Position numbers and translations under genes: made by a program | Notes under the pieces: model-generated | What the model saw: only the letters and a program-made list of their open reading frames with translations | Databases searched by the model: none | What the model was told of the DNA's origin: nothing | Part shown: piece by piece, positions 24,838 to 26,047 of the stretch | Layout of the letters: every line of letters begins with the position of its first letter | Numbering within the stretch: the first letter of the stretch is position 1 | Assembly (NCBI GenBank): GCA_963976795.1 | Contig: CAXBLT010000021.1 | Span: 1 to 26,047 of the forward strand | Direction: 5' to 3' | Length of the DNA stretch: 26,047 nt | Origin: UBA7359 sp963976795 | Lineage (GTDB): Bacteria > Pseudomonadota > Gammaproteobacteria > Eutrophobiales > Eutrophobiaceae

Positions 24838-25944
24838 GTGAATACGGAAAGCCCCGAAGAAAATCCAGTACAACGCAAAATCATCCATGTCGATATGGAT
24901 GCCTTCTATGCCTCTGTTGAGCAACGCGATAACCCGGAGTATCGAGGCAAGCCAGTAGTTGTCGGTGGTACACCAGAGCAGCGCGGTGTTGTTGCTGCCT
25001 GTAGTTATGAAGCACGAAAGTTTGGTATCCATTCGGCAATGTCAGCAACACAAGCGCATCAACGCTGCCCCCATGCTGTATTTTTAAAACCACGTTTTGA
25101 TGTTTACCGAGAAGTATCGGCGGTGGTTCAAGCCGTGTTTCGTCAGTTTACTGATCTGGTTGAACCCTTATCTTTAGATGAAGCTTATCTCGATGTTACT
25201 CACAATCTTGACTACTCAGGTTCAGCAACGTTAATAGCAAAGGAGATTAAACGCTTAATAAAAGAAAAAACGGATCTGAATGCCTCAGCCGGGGTGTCTT
25301 ACAATAAGTTTCTCGCGAAGATTGCCTCAGATATGGATAAGCCAGATGGCTTATATCTCATCACACCAGAGCAAGGCCCCGAGTTTATTAAGAGACTACC
25401 AGTAAGACAGTTTCACGGTATTGGTAAAGCAACTGAGAAACGAATGAAAGAATTTGGTATTCATACGGGGGAAGATCTTTTGCAGCGAGACCTGAATGAA
25501 CTCGTTGAGAATTTCGGCAAAGCGGGTCATTTTTATTATTCAATTTCGCGCGGTGTCGATCTGCGACCGGTGAAAAGCCATCGTGAACGAAAGTCCATCG
25601 GCAAGGAGACAACATTTAGTAAAGATAAAGGCGATATCGATGAAATGTTCTCTATTTTAGAAGAACTCTCGAATAGTGTATCAAGATCTTTGTTTGAAAA
25701 AGAAATGAAAGCCCAGACTATTACCTTAAAAGTAAAATATGCTGATTTTGAATTGATTACCCGTAGTCGAACAATAGAGAAACCAACGTTGGCTGCTAAA
25801 AAAATTAGTGAAATTGTAAAAATATTGTTAACAAATACAGAAGCCGGCAAACGCAAAGTACGACTATTAGGCGTGAGTACCTCCAAGTTACATAAAAAAG
25901 GAACTGAACAGGCTGACAAAACAGAACAGATGGATTTACTTTAG
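24838..25944 (+). CDS. dinB: DNA polymerase IV (Y-family translesion polymerase)
   Basis: A 368-aa error-prone polymerase that bypasses damaged template bases. The palm carries D19 and D21 in HVDMDAFYASVEQ and the catalytic D114-E115 in SLDEAYLDV. ASAGVSYNKFLAKIASDMDKPDG and the helix-hairpin-helix-like FHGIGKATEKRM are conserved DinB segments. The little-finger region follows (SIGKETTFSKD). The very C-terminus, EQMDLL, fits a sliding-clamp binding motif. The start is a GTG at 24838 with no evident ribosome binding site; there is no usable in-frame ATG before the HVDMD motif. I see no LexA box upstream in the 37 bases between it and the previous gene. Confidence 0.97.
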   Translation: MNTESPEENPVQRKIIHVDMDAFYASVEQRDNPEYRGKPVVVGGTPEQRGVVAACSYEARKFGIHSAMSATQAHQRCPHAVFLKPRFDVYREVSAVVQAVFRQFTDLVEPLSLDEAYLDVTHNLDYSGSATLIAKEIKRLIKEKTDLNASAGVSYNKFLAKIASDMDKPDGLYLITPEQGPEFIKRLPVRQFHGIGKATEKRMKEFGIHTGEDLLQRDLNELVENFGKAGHFYYSISRGVDLRPVKSHRERKSIGKETTFSKDKGDIDEMFSILEELSNSVSRSLFEKEMKAQTITLKVKYADFELITRSRTIEKPTLAAKKISEIVKILLTNTEAGKRKVRLLGVSTSKLHKKGTEQADKTEQMDLL

Positions 25945-25960
25945 CAGCTTTATATTTTTG

Positions 25961-25994
25961 AAAAAAAGGGACAGATTAAAAAAAGGGACAGATT
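25961..25994. repeat. Perfect 17-bp tandem duplication (A-run plus GGGACAGATT)
   Basis: Two adjacent identical 17-base copies, at 25961-25977 and 25978-25994. Sequences of the AAAAAGGGACAGATT kind are often seen next to REP-associated or IS200-like transposase genes, but no such gene is inside the window. Confidence 0.85.
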
Positions 25995-25998
25995 GGAG

Positions 25999-26047
25999 TG
26001 TACTGAGTTTAACGGACACCGTAAAAGAGGGACAATACCTCTGGAGG
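25999..26047 (+). mobile_element. Possible left end of an insertion sequence, cut by the window edge
   Basis: TGTACTGAGTTTAACGGACA begins with TG, as IS3-family ends do, and the following short A/G-rich leader finishes at a strong ribosome-binding-like TGGAGG at the very last bases. This would fit a transposase orfA starting just outside. No coding sequence is available to confirm it. Confidence 0.3.

Overview
The window looks like an accessory, lipid- and surface-sugar-oriented region of a gammaproteobacterial chromosome, at roughly 40-43% G+C judged by eye. The assignment rests on a Pfa-type (polyunsaturated fatty acid synthase-like) megasynthase, a classical dTDP-L-rhamnose gene block, a HipBA module, DinB, and short GTCATTCCCG...CGGGAATCCAG repeats of the kind common in Proteobacteria. 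I cannot name a genus. Nearly every real gene is on the + strand.

Layout: (1) 1-113, a REPIN-like pair of inverted hairpins. (2) 114-6896, a PfaA-like subunit with KS, AT, four tandem ACPs, KR and DH. (3) 7079-10426, four overlapping or tightly packed genes rmlA-rmlC-rmlD-rmlB for dTDP-L-rhamnose. (4) A solitary repeat, then gmd (10627-11688). (5) 11707-12796, two repeat arrays with a small GIY-YIG nuclease gene between them. (6) fcl (12835-13764), which with gmd makes GDP-L-fucose. (7) A hipB-hipA toxin-antitoxin-type pair. (8) 15513-24030, a membrane/TPR-like protein, a PfaC-like subunit (KS, chain-length factor, AT, four hotdog domains) and an OleA-like thiolase-fold condensing enzyme, all nearly contiguous. 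(9) A nucleotidyltransferase with a small overlapping partner. (10) dinB, and at the right edge a short tandem duplication followed by what may be the start of an insertion sequence.

The two megasynthase subunits carry most activities needed for an iterative, PUFA-type lipid synthase: condensation, loading, carrier, ketoreduction and dehydration. They lie 9.3 kb apart, with two deoxysugar pathways and a repeat-rich segment between them. No enoyl reductase (PfaD), stand-alone PfaB or phosphopantetheinyl transferase (PfaE) is in the window. The AT normally found in PfaB appears instead inside the PfaC-like protein. The adjacent OleA-like enzyme keeps the Cys-His-Asn triad and the extra Glu of OleA, so the final product may be a head-to-head condensed or otherwise ketosynthase-released chain rather than a free PUFA. 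A link to rhamnose or fucose (a glycolipid) is possible, but no glycosyltransferase is visible here to support it.

The other notable structure is the repeat system: exact 87-bp units and 135/136-bp units that differ by a 48-bp insert in the hairpin loop, arranged around a solitary GIY-YIG gene.
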